Under the pieces are notes generated by a model. It was not told where the DNA came from and searched no databases. It worked only from the letters and a program-made list of their open reading frames with translations. From contig CAJXMJ010000002.1 in the NCBI GenBank assembly GCA_913056455.1, positions 535,665-599,664 on the forward strand: a stretch of 64,000 bases of DNA, written 5' to 3'. This document shows, in pieces, positions 17,517 to 26,716 of the stretch. The translations under genes and the position numbers were made by a program. The stretch comes from an uncultured Fodinibius sp. (GTDB taxonomy: Bacteria > Bacteroidota > Rhodothermia > Balneolales > Balneolaceae). Position 1 is the stretch's first letter. Every line of letters starts with the position of its first letter.

Positions 17517-18536
17517 TCAGTTTCCCAAAATACGATTGTACAAACGGTCCCACATATCAGCTCGCATATCAAAGCTGGGTTCGAATTGTTTAAAGCCCGT
17601 AACCTTGGTTGAATCGCTGTTAAATCTAAGTTTATAGTTCCAAACAAACGGGGTAGAGTCGTCAGTAAGCCATAAATCTGATCGCCCAAATCGAAGATCG
17701 TGAACAATCAGCCCTTCAGGCTTTATCTCAGCCGCATAGTATCCGCGTGAAAACCAAATAAGTCGCTCAACCGGAAGCTGATTGCGATACGGCTGCAGCA
17801 GCTTCTTATTTTGAGGAACTGCTTGAAAATTGATTTCATCATCTTCGTCAAAGATTGAATACAGACCGGCATAGAGCGTATCATTGGCTTCGACATAACC
17901 TGTCCACAGAAAAATATTTAACGGTGATGGGGTGGTCATATACTGCTCCGGATTAATCTGTTGCTGTGCAAAGTTTTTCTCAAACACCTCATTTACATGA
18001 TGTTTAACCCCAAAACCTAAAAACAGATACACCGAACTTAGGCCAATACCTAACCAGTTAGACCACCTCCGATTATGAGACTCTCTGTTAAGAATAAGGG
18101 CAATTATCAATCCCAGTAACAAGGGAAGCGTATAAAAAGGATCAATAATAAAAATAGAGTTAAAGCTGAGTGAGTAATTGCTAAATGGCTGAAAAACCTG
18201 GGTGCCATAGCTCGTACATACATCTATAAAAATATGGGTTAGAAAAACCAAGAAAACGAGCACCGACCAGTCTTTCCATGTCGTATCGCTTTTTTGATAC
18301 CGTTGTAATAACCATCCAAATAAAGGAGCAGCCACTACACAGAAAAAAAGTGAATGCGTAATCCCACGATGAATAGCTAATGCCTGTACTTCTGAAACAA
18401 AGGGTGAAGCGAGCACATCAAGGTCGGGTAATACGCCAAATGCCGCGCCAAAGAGCGCCGCCTTATTTCCTACTTTCTTTCCCAACAGGGCTTCTCCTAC
18501 TGCAGCACCAAGCGTAATTTGTGTAACGGTATCCAT
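17517..18536 (-). CDS. DUF457/YdjM-type membrane-bound metal-dependent hydrolase-like protein
   Basis: A 339-residue inner-membrane protein. The start MDTVTQITLGAAVGEALLGKKVG and the motif HRGITHS, with PDLDVL before it, are typical of the DUF457 (YdjM/YbcI) family, whose His/Asp residues suggest a metal site. About five membrane helices lie in 60-200, followed by a 140-residue soluble C-terminal region. Biochemical activity is not established for the family. Confidence 0.85.
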   Translation of the reverse strand: MDTVTQITLGAAVGEALLGKKVGNKAALFGAAFGVLPDLDVLASPFVSEVQALAIHRGITHSLFFCVVAAPLFGWLLQRYQKSDTTWKDWSVLVFLVFLTHIFIDVCTSYGTQVFQPFSNYSLSFNSIFIIDPFYTLPLLLGLIIALILNRESHNRRWSNWLGIGLSSVYLFLGFGVKHHVNEVFEKNFAQQQINPEQYMTTPSPLNIFLWTGYVEANDTLYAGLYSIFDEDDEINFQAVPQNKKLLQPYRNQLPVERLIWFSRGYYAAEIKPEGLIVHDLRFGRSDLWLTDDSTPFVWNYKLRFNSDSTKVTGFKQFEPSFDMRADMWDRLYNRILGN

Positions 18537-18758
18537 TTAGCTTTTAATAGTTGTTATTATGAAATATTCAGTAAGTCCCTATACCAAATACCTCGAAACG
18601 GATAGGGGCACTTAAAAGTTCAACTTTGCTTCAGAATCGAGTTGTATGTTAAGACCATTCATAAAGTATAACATCCTATTACATTTTATCATGAACCTTT
18701 CGGTTAATTTTTTGATTGTATAGGTACGATTCTTAATCCTGAATATTATTTAAAATCC

Positions 18759-20084
18759 ATGAAGCTTTCCTTATTTCAAAAAGTATGCTATTTATCATTG
18801 TTAGTGCTTGCCTCAAGCTTGGTCATTTCCTGCTCGGAAGATAGTAATGAAAATAATCCATCAGTAAATAATTCGTCATCCACAACGCCGTCCGTTGAAG
18901 CAGTAAGAGCTCGTTACGGGGCTCTTCCCCTTTCAGAACGATTGAGCGGAACGGTATATGCTAAAAACCAAGTTTCGCTTTATCCCGAAATTTCCGGGAA
19001 AATCGCTGTCGTCCATGTGCAAAATGGCGAATATGTGGAAAAGGGAGCCCCTATCGTTTCCCTTGAGGATAACCAATACCGGGAACAGGTACAGCAAGCC
19101 CGTGCAAATTTGCGGATTAATGAAGCACGTCTCAAACAAGCACGTGCTCGATATAACGAACTCGAGGCACAGTACAAGCGAACGAAACAACTTAGTGATC
19201 AACAGCTCTCGAGCGAACTTGAAATGGAAACACTGCAAGCCCAAATGTCGTCTGCCGAAGCCGATGTGGATTTAGCCGAGGCCCAGCTGGAACAGGCGAA
19301 ATCAAGCCTTCAAGAACAACAGGACTTGCTTTCAAGGACAGTCATAAAAGCACCCATATCGGGAACTGTAGGTCAACGCAATGCCGAAACCGGCATGCAG
19401 GTGAATAGCAGCACACAACTTTTTACTATTGGCGATCTAAATAACTTACGTGTGGAAGTGGTCTTGACCGACCAGATGCTCGACGATATTGAGGTTGGAC
19501 AAACTGCACATATCTATACCGGTTCCAATGCTAATAATAGTGACTATCTCGAAGCTAAACTTTCACGTATTTCTCCATTCCTAAATAACGTAACTCGAAG
19601 CACCGAAGGAGAAATTGATGTTCAAAATACAGATAACAAATTGCGCCCCGGAATGTTTGTGCCCGTTGATATTCTATATGGCCAAAGTGAACGCGCTACC
19701 TTAGTACCCACCAGCGCAATTTATACCGATCCCAATTCAGGCAAAGAGGGCGTTTTTGTAGCAACTTCTTTAGGATCAGAGGTACAGCCAACCGAACAGG
19801 TTGACCCCCAAAATCCTCCACCTCTTACAGAACCCACTGAAGTACAGTTCAAACCAATTGATGTAATTGCGACCGGTCGCATGGAAGTGGGAGTTGCAGG
19901 AATTGAACCCGGTAACTGGGTTATTACCGTTGGACAAAATTTGTTATCACCGGGAAGCCAGCAAGCCCGTATTCGCACCAGCTCTTGGGAACGAATTATA
20001 GCGCTACAGGGGTTGCAGCGTCAAGATCTATTACAACGCGTTCTGGATCGCCAAACCGATGTCAATCCCTCCTCGATTCAATAA
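18759..20084 (+). CDS. RND efflux periplasmic adaptor (membrane fusion) lipoprotein
   Basis: A 441-residue adaptor with a lipobox at Cys25 (LVISC). It has a lipoyl-like half motif (GKIAVVHVQNGEYVEKGAP, about 85-105), a long helical hairpin rich in Gln/Glu/Ala (about 112-190), the second lipoyl half (VIKAPISGTVGQR) and a beta-barrel/MP domain. A Pro-rich insert lies near 350 (VDPQNPPPLTEP). It is co-transcribed with the RND pump 24 bp downstream. No TolC-type outer-membrane factor is encoded here, so it must be supplied elsewhere. Confidence 0.93.
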   Translation: MKLSLFQKVCYLSLLVLASSLVISCSEDSNENNPSVNNSSSTTPSVEAVRARYGALPLSERLSGTVYAKNQVSLYPEISGKIAVVHVQNGEYVEKGAPIVSLEDNQYREQVQQARANLRINEARLKQARARYNELEAQYKRTKQLSDQQLSSELEMETLQAQMSSAEADVDLAEAQLEQAKSSLQEQQDLLSRTVIKAPISGTVGQRNAETGMQVNSSTQLFTIGDLNNLRVEVVLTDQMLDDIEVGQTAHIYTGSNANNSDYLEAKLSRISPFLNNVTRSTEGEIDVQNTDNKLRPGMFVPVDILYGQSERATLVPTSAIYTDPNSGKEGVFVATSLGSEVQPTEQVDPQNPPPLTEPTEVQFKPIDVIATGRMEVGVAGIEPGNWVITVGQNLLSPGSQQARIRTSSWERIIALQGLQRQDLLQRVLDRQTDVNPSSIQ

Positions 20085-20108
20085 TTTTATACTTGATTAC
20101 TTACTGCC

Positions 20109-23100
20109 ATGAAGATTACTAAAACCGCTGTAGAACGCCCCATCGCCACCACGATGCTTTTCCTCATCATCATCGTATTGGGAGTTATGTCATTTCGATT
20201 TTTACCGGTCGATTTATTGCCACCGGTTGAATATCCGCAGCTTACCGTAGCCACGGAATATCCTAATGTTGGACCCGAAGAAATTGAAACCATCATCACC
20301 CAGCGCATTGAAAATACTATTGCCGGAGTACCGGGTGTAGAACGGGTCCGTTCGAGTTCATCCGAAGGACGTAGTAGGGTAACGCTGGAGTTTGCTCAAG
20401 GTACTGACATTGATGTTGCAGCAAACGATATCCGCGCCGCATTAGACCGGGTGCGCGATGAGCTTCCTCCCGAAGCCGAGCCGCCCCGAATCTGGAAATT
20501 TGATCCCAATAACTTCCCGATTGTTATCGTCGGAGCAAATTCAGATATGAACCTGCAGGAGCTCACACAAATTCTTGATCGCGAAGTAACCAAGCGCTTT
20601 GAGCAGGTACCCGGGGTAGGCTCGATTGACATCTGGGGCGGAGTATACCGAGAAGTCCATGTGGAAATAAAGCGAGATAGGCTGATTGCAAGTGGTCTCT
20701 CATCAGCGGAGGTACAGCAGGCCATTGCCAGTGAGAATATTAATCTACCGGGCGGGAATGTGAATTCCGGTGTGCAGCAGCTTTATGTCCGTACCCTCGG
20801 CGAATATGAGAATATTGATCAGATTGCCAATACTATTATTCGAATGGTGGATGGCAAACCTATTCGTGTTAAGGATGTGGCTGAAGTACGGTGGGGATAT
20901 GAAGACCTTAACCGGCTTGTGACCATCGACAAAAAACCGATGGTACGCTTCGGAATCCGTAAGCAGACAGGGGCCAACACGGTTGCAGTCGCCGAAGATA
21001 TTCGACAGGAAATTGACAAGGTGAACAACGAACGACGAGATATGAACCTGTTCGTTACCACCGATCAAAGTGAGTTTATTCAAAATTCTATTGACAACGT
21101 TCAAAGTTCGGCCATTTGGGGGGCGTTACTGGCCATTGTGGTACTCTATCTTTTTTTACGAAACGGTTCGTCAACGTTTATCATATCGCTTGCCATCCCC
21201 ATATCTATTATTGCAACCTTTGGCCTTCTGTATTTTAACGGCTTAACACTTAACCAAATGAGCTTTGGCGGACTTGCCCTGGGGGTGGGCCTGATTGTTG
21301 ACAACGCCATTGTGGTACTCGAAAACATCATAAGGCTCAGGGAGGAACGCGGTAAAGACTTAAAAGCCAGCGCGCTGGTTGGTACCCGCGAGGTTGGCGG
21401 GGCCATCGTAGCCTCTACGATAACTACATCGGTTATATTTTTGCCGGTGGTATTTATGCAAACCATATCGGGCAGTATTTTTCAAGAGCTTGCACTGGTC
21501 GTTGTTTTTGCGCTGTTCTGCTCCTTGTTTGTGGCTCTTACCCTGGTACCCATGCTATGTAGTAAGTTTTTGACAGTGCAGCCTGATAACTCAGAGAAAG
21601 CCACAAAAAAGAGTTGGTTCCAGCGGACATTCGCCGCTTTAGAACAACGATATACCAACTTCATCGAATATACCCTTCAACATAAAACAGCTGTTTATAC
21701 CATTACCGGCGTATTGGTACTTGGATCGGTGTTCCTTGTACCCCTAATTCCTGTAGAGTTGGCTCCTCAATCAGATGCCGATGAAATTGACGTAGACTTT
21801 ATGATGGCTGAAGGCACTAACATCGCCGTACAAAACGAGTATCTTAAAGAGTTAGAAACGGTGGTACGTGCTCACCTACCTATGGATGATGTGGAACATA
21901 TTACAACAGATGTTCGTGACGGACGGGCTGAGGTTGAAATTGCTATGGTTGACGCCTCGGAGCGCTCCATGAGCACATCTAAAATAGCCGATCAAATTCG
22001 AGAAAACGTTGCCGGAACGGTACCCGGTGGTGACATCCGCGTAAGTGCTCAATCCGGGCTGTGGATTTTACGGCGCATTTTTGGATCGGGCGGCGGAGAA
22101 GCAGTTGAGCTCCAGCTCCGCGGATATGATTTAGAACAAGCCAAAACGCTTTCAGAAGATATTAAAAGACGAATGGAAGAAATCCCCGAAGTTACGGGAG
22201 TTCGTACCGATCGGCGTGAAGGCCGGCCGGAACAGAACCTGATCTTTGATCGCGATAAAATTGCCGATTTGGGTCTCACCGTGAGTGGCGTGGCCCGGGT
22301 GATCCAAACAAATGTGGGAGGTAGTCGGGCCGGCACCTTCAGGGAAGGAGGTGATGAATTTCCTATCCGTGTCCGCCTGCAACCGGAAGATCGCCTTAGT
22401 ACCAAAGATCTGGAGAATATTTCAATACGTACAGCTAATGGACAAGTATTGCCCGTAACCGCAGTCGTTTCCCAATCCAAAGGTCGCGGACCTACTGACA
22501 TCAACCGTGTAAACAGTCAACGGGTGTCATACATATCGGCTAATCTTGAAAGCGGCGTGGCCCTTGGCGAAGCCGTCGAAAAAATTCAGGCTAAGCTTTC
22601 CGACATGCAACTGCCCGAAGGGTTTTCCATTGTCTATGGCGGCGAATATGAAGAACAGCAAAAAGCAGCTGCCGACTTTCAGCTTTCAATTTTTATGGCA
22701 CTGATACTTATTTATATGGTGATGGCAGCCCAATTTGAACGATTCTTTGATCCGCTGGTTGTTATGTTTTCAGTTCCCCTTGCTATTATCGGGGTGGTTC
22801 CAACACTTATGATCACCGGCACAACTATTAACATGCAAAGCATGATGGGTGTAGTAATGCTGATAGGAATTGTAGTAAATAATGCCATTGTATTGGTGGA
22901 CTACATTAATTTAATGCGAAGAGAACACAATATGGGTGTCCGGGAAGCGGTCATTGAATCCGGCAGATTACGACTGCGCCCCATCCTGATGACTACGCTC
23001 ACTACTATTTTGGGCCTTTTACCGCTCTCCTTCGGCATAGGCTCCGGGGCAGAAATCCAGGCTTCTTTGGCTCGAGTGGTTATTGGAGGCTTAACGGCTT

Positions 23101-23231
23101 CAACGCTTATTACCCTGGTATTTATTCCTGTGGTATATGTTTCCGCAGAAAGCTTACTGTTAAACATCAGATCACAAAGTTGGGTACCCTCATGGATGGC
23201 CGGTGAAAAAGTTGAGCCGGTAAAAGCATAA
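20109..23231 (+). CDS. RND-family efflux transporter inner-membrane pump (AcrB/MdtB-like)
   Basis: A 1040-residue pump with the normal duplicated layout: TM1 (12-31), a large periplasmic loop, TM2-6 (about 335-480), a second loop, and TM7-12 (about 850-1025). Motifs include [22 protein letters not shown] at the first loop (the family porter start), [19 protein letters not shown] in TM4 with the Asp of the proton relay, and [15 protein letters not shown] in TM10. It expels hydrophobic compounds by proton antiport. Substrates are not predictable. Confidence 0.95.
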   Translation: MKITKTAVERPIATTMLFLIIIVLGVMSFRFLPVDLLPPVEYPQLTVATEYPNVGPEEIETIITQRIENTIAGVPGVERVRSSSSEGRSRVTLEFAQGTDIDVAANDIRAALDRVRDELPPEAEPPRIWKFDPNNFPIVIVGANSDMNLQELTQILDREVTKRFEQVPGVGSIDIWGGVYREVHVEIKRDRLIASGLSSAEVQQAIASENINLPGGNVNSGVQQLYVRTLGEYENIDQIANTIIRMVDGKPIRVKDVAEVRWGYEDLNRLVTIDKKPMVRFGIRKQTGANTVAVAEDIRQEIDKVNNERRDMNLFVTTDQSEFIQNSIDNVQSSAIWGALLAIVVLYLFLRNGSSTFIISLAIPISIIATFGLLYFNGLTLNQMSFGGLALGVGLIVDNAIVVLENIIRLREERGKDLKASALVGTREVGGAIVASTITTSVIFLPVVFMQTISGSIFQELALVVVFALFCSLFVALTLVPMLCSKFLTVQPDNSEKATKKSWFQRTFAALEQRYTNFIEYTLQHKTAVYTITGVLVLGSVFLVPLIPVELAPQSDADEIDVDFMMAEGTNIAVQNEYLKELETVVRAHLPMDDVEHITTDVRDGRAEVEIAMVDASERSMSTSKIADQIRENVAGTVPGGDIRVSAQSGLWILRRIFGSGGGEAVELQLRGYDLEQAKTLSEDIKRRMEEIPEVTGVRTDRREGRPEQNLIFDRDKIADLGLTVSGVARVIQTNVGGSRAGTFREGGDEFPIRVRLQPEDRLSTKDLENISIRTANGQVLPVTAVVSQSKGRGPTDINRVNSQRVSYISANLESGVALGEAVEKIQAKLSDMQLPEGFSIVYGGEYEEQQKAAADFQLSIFMALILIYMVMAAQFERFFDPLVVMFSVPLAIIGVVPTLMITGTTINMQSMMGVVMLIGIVVNNAIVLVDYINLMRREHNMGVREAVIESGRLRLRPILMTTLTTILGLLPLSFGIGSGAEIQASLARVVIGGLTASTLITLVFIPVVYVSAESLLLNIRSQSWVPSWMAGEKVEPVKA

Positions 23232-23247
23232 CAATTCACCTAATTAT

Positions 23248-23285
23248 TATAAAAGCCCGATGGAGAATGCCATCGGGCTTTTATT
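23248..23285. terminator. Bidirectional terminator between the RND operon and the DoxX gene
   Basis: A 13-bp perfect stem AAAAGCCCGATGG/CCATCGGGCTTTT with a 6-base loop. T-runs follow on the plus strand and A-runs precede it, so it can end transcription from both convergent units. Confidence 0.93.
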
Positions 23286-23308
23286 TCTTGGATATGTATT
23301 TCTCCTTA

Positions 23309-23674
23309 TTAGATCTCGTCCGTTACCTCCTCTTCTGTTTGGCCGGCAATAAACCATGCTCCCCCTGCCAATGCTAAATCTTTAAGCAAATTGGGCATGC
23401 TGGATTGCATCTCACCGCCAATGACAGCCGGCAAATGTATACTTAACACAAAAACCAGCAACATAATCCCCAGCAGGATAGTAGCTAACCGAGCCTTCCG
23501 TTCAATCACAATACTTATGCAAGCAGCCAGCATCGCCAATCCCGTTAGGTACACCCAGAATACTCCTCCCGGAATGGGCACCATACCCGCCATTTGACCT
23601 GCATTCACAAAATGTAAGATTCCAAATACACCAAATGGCAACGCATATAAATAACGACCTATTTTAGAAAACAT
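23309..23674 (-). CDS. DoxX-like four-helix membrane protein
   Basis: A 121-residue inner-membrane protein with four hydrophobic segments, of the DoxX/DoxD-like superfamily (FGILHFVNAGQMAGMVP is the family N-terminal pattern). I choose ATG 23674 over TTG 23680 because AAAGGAGG is placed 7 bases before the ATG. DoxX-type proteins are linked to redox or thiol metabolism, but this family is poorly defined. Confidence 0.8.
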   Translation of the reverse strand: MFSKIGRYLYALPFGVFGILHFVNAGQMAGMVPIPGGVFWVYLTGLAMLAACISIVIERKARLATILLGIMLLVFVLSIHLPAVIGGEMQSSMPNLLKDLALAGGAWFIAGQTEEEVTDEI

Positions 23675-23794
23675 AACCAAACCTCCTTTTAATTAAGGTT
23701 GAAGCACACAAACTTATAAAAATATAGTTTAATGTTAATATTTTTTTGGTTTTGAAGCCCTCAGCAACATTCTAAAACAGAGATTTTTGACCTT

Positions 23795-23808
23795 ATGCAC
23801 AACTGCAA
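23795..23808. promoter_or_regulatory. Putative enhancer dyad ATGCA-N4-TGCAA, porin site 1
   Basis: ATGCACAACTGCAA is the distal member of a pair before the porin gene. It matches the two TTGCA-N4-TGCAA dyads before yceI in 9 of 10 defined positions. It lies about 190 bp before the predicted transcription start, typical for a sigma-54 activator site. Confidence 0.55.
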
Positions 23809-23827
23809 GCATAGAAGAGGAAAGCTA

Positions 23828-23841
23828 ATGCAGTAATGCAA
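23828..23841. promoter_or_regulatory. Putative enhancer dyad ATGCA-N4-TGCAA, porin site 2
   Basis: ATGCAGTAATGCAA is the proximal member. It begins 33 bp after site 1, about three helical turns, which nearly equals the 32-bp spacing of the yceI pair. It sits about 160 bp before the predicted start. Confidence 0.55.
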
Positions 23842-23967
23842 TAGATTGAAATCCTATCCTTAATCCTCCTCGTATATCAAAAAAAATCATCCCTTATTTT
23901 TGCCCCTTAGGACATCTAAACGCCTATTTTGAAGATTAATAGTAATAATGTTAGAAAAAATTCCCTT

Positions 23968-23984
23968 TTGGAACAGATCTTGTA
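23968..23984 (+). promoter_or_regulatory. Sigma-54-like (-24/-12) promoter of the porin gene
   Basis: TTGGAACAGATCTTGTA has GG at 23970-23971 and TTGT at the -12 position 12 bases on. Against TTGGCACG-N4-TTGCA the main flaw is GT instead of the usually essential GC. The shared TTTGGAAC start with the yceI promoter and the paired dyads upstream make it worth calling. The predicted start is near 23995 with a leader of about 56 nt. The rest of the 376-bp gap between the DoxX and porin genes shows nothing else I can assign. Confidence 0.42.
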
Positions 23985-24050
23985 ACTCTATCTAACGAAC
24001 CACAAAAACAACATAATCTTCTAAACCATAAACTAACCAGAGGTTCTATT

Positions 24051-25334
24051 ATGAAGACGTTACAACACATAACCAAGTCGATGAGCTTGGTATTACTTTT
24101 AATCTTCGGGGTTGTCGGAATGGCTTCTGCTCAATTCGATCGGGATCTACAATATTATACCAATCCTGATCAAACCGGGCTAAACCAGTTTGAGGCACCC
24201 TTTGAAACAGACGTTGAATTTGACGGCGTAAATGTCCGCATCGGCGGCGCTAATACGCTACAATTCCAAGCACTTTCTCAAGACAACGATTTGGGAACAC
24301 TTCCAGAATTGGAAAATAACTTTAACCTTGCTACTTCAAACTTAGATCTTGACGTAGCACTTGCAAGCGGCCTTCGCATGCACTTACGTACGTATTTGAC
24401 CTCGCAACATCACACTGAGGCCTATGTCAAAAGTGGATATATGCAGGTAGATCGTCTTGACTTCATTTCTGAAGGACTACTTTCTGGCCTCATGGACAAG
24501 CTGCGTATTAAAGTTGGTCACATGGAGCTCAATTATGGTGACAACCATTTCCGTCGTACCGATAACGCTGCTGCTATTCACAATCCATTCGTAGGAAACT
24601 ACATCATGGACTCCTTTACGACTGAGGTAGCCGGTGAGATTTACTACTACAGTAACGGATGGATGGGAATGTTCGGAGTTAGCAATGGTAAACTAAACCA
24701 AAGCGTTGTGGCTGGTGATATTAAGACCCATGCTACTGTTTATGGTAAGTTAGCTTATGATAAGAAAATGAACGAAACCACACGTTTCCGCTTAAGTGCA
24801 TCTATTCTTAATGTTTCACAATCTCCTTCTATCTATCTGTACAGTGGAGACCGTGCCGGTTCTCGTTACTACTCTGTAATGGATGATGGTTTCAGAAGTG
24901 GACGTTTTGCTCCAAGTTTTACCCCTGGCTATGGACAACCACCAGCTGCTGGAGAAATGACTGCCTTTATGCTGAACCCCTTTGTTAAGTTTGGCGGCCT
25001 CGAATTCTACGGTGTGTACGAAAACACTACTGGAAATATCAAAGGCAACGATAGCCGTACCTTCAACCAGTATGGTGCAGAAGCACTCTATCGCTTTGGA
25101 GCCAATGAAGACTTCTATCTCGGACTTCGCTACAACCTCGTTGACGGAGAAATGACGAGCGGCGATATTGAAATTGATCGATTCAACATCGGCGGCGGCT
25201 GGTTCTTAACCAAAAACGTAATGGCCAAGCTTGAGTATGTAACACAATCTTATGACGGCGAAGGCTATGTTGGAACCAAGTACGATGGTGGCGAATTCGA
25301 CGGCGTAATGCTTGAAGCCGTAATTAGCTTCTAA
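24051..25334 (+). CDS. Predicted outer-membrane beta-barrel porin
   Basis: A 427-residue protein with a signal peptide ending ...GMASAQ (about residue 28). The mature part alternates polar and aromatic residues with many Gly/Tyr, has strand-like blocks such as LRMHLRTYLTS, LRIKVGHMELNYGD and FYLGLRYNLVDGEM, and ends in VMLEAVISF, a terminal Phe as outer-membrane barrels require. It resembles porins (phosphate-selective O/P-like layout) but I cannot name the substrate. It is monocistronic with its own terminator, and the upstream region carries the putative NtrC-type sites shared with yceI. Confidence 0.78.
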   Translation: MKTLQHITKSMSLVLLLIFGVVGMASAQFDRDLQYYTNPDQTGLNQFEAPFETDVEFDGVNVRIGGANTLQFQALSQDNDLGTLPELENNFNLATSNLDLDVALASGLRMHLRTYLTSQHHTEAYVKSGYMQVDRLDFISEGLLSGLMDKLRIKVGHMELNYGDNHFRRTDNAAAIHNPFVGNYIMDSFTTEVAGEIYYYSNGWMGMFGVSNGKLNQSVVAGDIKTHATVYGKLAYDKKMNETTRFRLSASILNVSQSPSIYLYSGDRAGSRYYSVMDDGFRSGRFAPSFTPGYGQPPAAGEMTAFMLNPFVKFGGLEFYGVYENTTGNIKGNDSRTFNQYGAEALYRFGANEDFYLGLRYNLVDGEMTSGDIEIDRFNIGGGWFLTKNVMAKLEYVTQSYDGEGYVGTKYDGGEFDGVMLEAVISF

Positions 25335-25396
25335 GAAGTAATTTAACCATAGGAGCAAACGACTTATCTCTAAGTCTAAGTTCCGATCCCCTGATG

Positions 25397-25432
25397 CGGT
25401 GTTGCCTGTGAAACGGCAACACCGTTTTTTAT
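25397..25432 (+). terminator. Terminator after the porin gene
   Basis: A perfect 10-bp stem CGGTGTTGCC/GGCAACACCG with an 8-base loop, followed by TTTTTTATTT. Confidence 0.95.
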
Positions 25433-25955
25433 TTGTGGGCATATCCAAAATGGTGAATAAGATATTGGCACTAATAAACGAGAGCATCAATAAGGATTAC
25501 TATACTTCATTTCTTTAGCCTTCTTTTCCCTCCGGTATATCTCAAAATAGAAGTAGAACTGCCCCACAATTTGCCGTTAAACTGCTTCATCTATTCCGTT
25601 ATTTATACCAGACCTTCCTAACTATGCCAACTGTTAATATTAGAGGCCCTGTACCCTCATATTTCAGTATTTTTCTGTCCCACACTGGCTTTCTAAGAGC
25701 CTAGAAAAACAAACATAGTATATTGACATGTCTCTAATTCTCAGCCTATGCTAACTGAAAGCAGGTTGAATTACATGGCTGCAAAATATAACTATGGCTG
25801 GTGTTGCAAATACTTTGAATTCGCAAGACAAGAAAGAGGCAGGCATCGTTAATACTAGGGAGGGCATCTTTGTATTCCCTCATTGTTCTAATCTAACATT
25901 AGGAAAAGATTGTTTTCAGAAACAAACGATCTGCTTTGCTAAAACGATTACTTTA
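25433..25955. other. Long intergenic region without a convincing gene
   Basis: About 520 bp between the porin terminator and the receiver-only regulator, unusually long for this dense window. A plus-strand frame at 25794-26108 mostly lies antisense to the regulator and looks spurious. A 25-codon frame at 25775-25852 has only a weak upstream purine tract. I see no hairpin with a T-run to end the minus-strand regulator transcript. Confidence 0.5.
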
Positions 25956-26324
25956 CTATTGACGGATGGGGGAGAGGTGATAGTTGATCTTGTCGATCAG
26001 CTCCTTAAAATCGAGAGGCTTAATCGCAAAGTCATGCGCCCCGTCGATGAGTGCCTTTTGCGTTACTTCAATCTCAACATAAGAGCTCATCACAATAATC
26101 TTGACTGAAGGGTACCTGGCCTGGAGAAAAGAAAATAATCCGTTGCGATCCAAGAGCTGGCTATCTACAATGATTAAATCGATAGGTTTCGTAGTCAATA
26201 CTTTTTGTGCTTTTGTTGCGTTACACGACGTATAGCAACGAAAACCCTCTTCGCTGAGGATAAGCTGAAGAGAGTCGCGCACTACTTCCTGCTGATCAAC
26301 AATAAGGATTGACTGAGACTTCAT
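25956..26324 (-). CDS. Receiver-only response regulator
   Basis: A 122-residue lone receiver domain with no DNA-binding output. The phosphoacceptor Asp is in DLIIVDSQ, the conserved Ser in VMSSY and the Lys in AIKPLDF. The acidic pocket is partly lost: VDQQE has one Asp where two acidic residues are usual. I start at MKSQSILIV (26324), since the upstream ATG at 26345 adds residues atypical of receivers. It is divergent from yceI across the region with the paired dyads, so it is probably part of the same regulon as a phosphate shuttle or competitor. That role is inferred. Confidence 0.82.
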   Translation of the reverse strand: MKSQSILIVDQQEVVRDSLQLILSEEGFRCYTSCNATKAQKVLTTKPIDLIIVDSQLLDRNGLFSFLQARYPSVKIIVMSSYVEIEVTQKALIDGAHDFAIKPLDFKELIDKINYHLSPIRQ

Positions 26325-26369
26325 GAAAAGCAAAGTGGTTAGCATTACTACGGTTATCGTTATTAGTAA

Positions 26370-26385
26370 TGCAATTACAAGACCA
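26370..26385 (-). promoter_or_regulatory. Weak sigma-54-like promoter of the receiver-only gene
   Basis: On the minus strand, TGGTCTTGTAATTGCA has TGG and TTGCA at exact -24/-12 spacing, but the CACG part is not conserved. The predicted start is near 26359, 35 nt before the chosen start codon. The yceI dyads would lie about 127 and 158 bp upstream of it. Confidence 0.32.
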
Positions 26386-26478
26386 CTTTTACTATCAATT
26401 CAAAATTTATTAAAAACAACCCTAAAACAATGCTAAGACATGTTTTAGAAGAATTTTTTAATATCACTCATTTTTCAA

Positions 26479-26492
26479 TTGCAGAGCTGCAA
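26479..26492. promoter_or_regulatory. Putative enhancer dyad TTGCA-N4-TGCAA, yceI site 1
   Basis: TTGCAGAGCTGCAA is a perfect 5-bp inverted repeat with 4-bp spacer, about 184 bp before the predicted yceI start. It lies between two divergent -24/-12-like elements. Confidence 0.62.
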
Positions 26493-26510
26493 CAAGAGTA
26501 ATACTGCAGT

Positions 26511-26524
26511 TTGCATTAGTGCAA
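26511..26524. promoter_or_regulatory. Putative enhancer dyad TTGCA-N4-TGCAA, yceI site 2
   Basis: TTGCATTAGTGCAA repeats the same dyad 32 bp after site 1, about 152 bp before the predicted yceI start. Two in-phase sites are typical of NtrC-family enhancers. Confidence 0.62.
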
Positions 26525-26642
26525 GCTTATGTTTTTAAACTACCTATCGGAACCACTTTGCAAATATAATTTTACCCATTACTATCGTACACAGCATACT
26601 TTAAACAGCCTATTTCCAATAAATACCAGTGGTTAAGATAGT

Positions 26643-26660
26643 TTGGAACGATCGTTGCAT
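26643..26660 (+). promoter_or_regulatory. Sigma-54 (-24/-12) promoter of the yceI pair
   Basis: TTGGAACGATCGTTGCAT matches the TTGGCACG-N4-TTGCA consensus with one mismatch (GGAAC for GGCAC) and exact spacing of GG (26645) to GC (26657). The predicted start is about 26670 with a 47-nt leader. An NtrC-family activator is encoded just beyond the yceI genes. Confidence 0.68.
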
Positions 26661-26716
26661 TATTAATAGCAGACAAACTATAATAACCCAATAACCACAG
26701 TTAAGAAGGGGTCACT

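Noticed and set aside
25794..26108. Plus-strand frame of 104 codons
   Set aside because: More than half lies antisense to the receiver-only regulator, there is no ribosome site, and the composition is unlike a protein of this genome.
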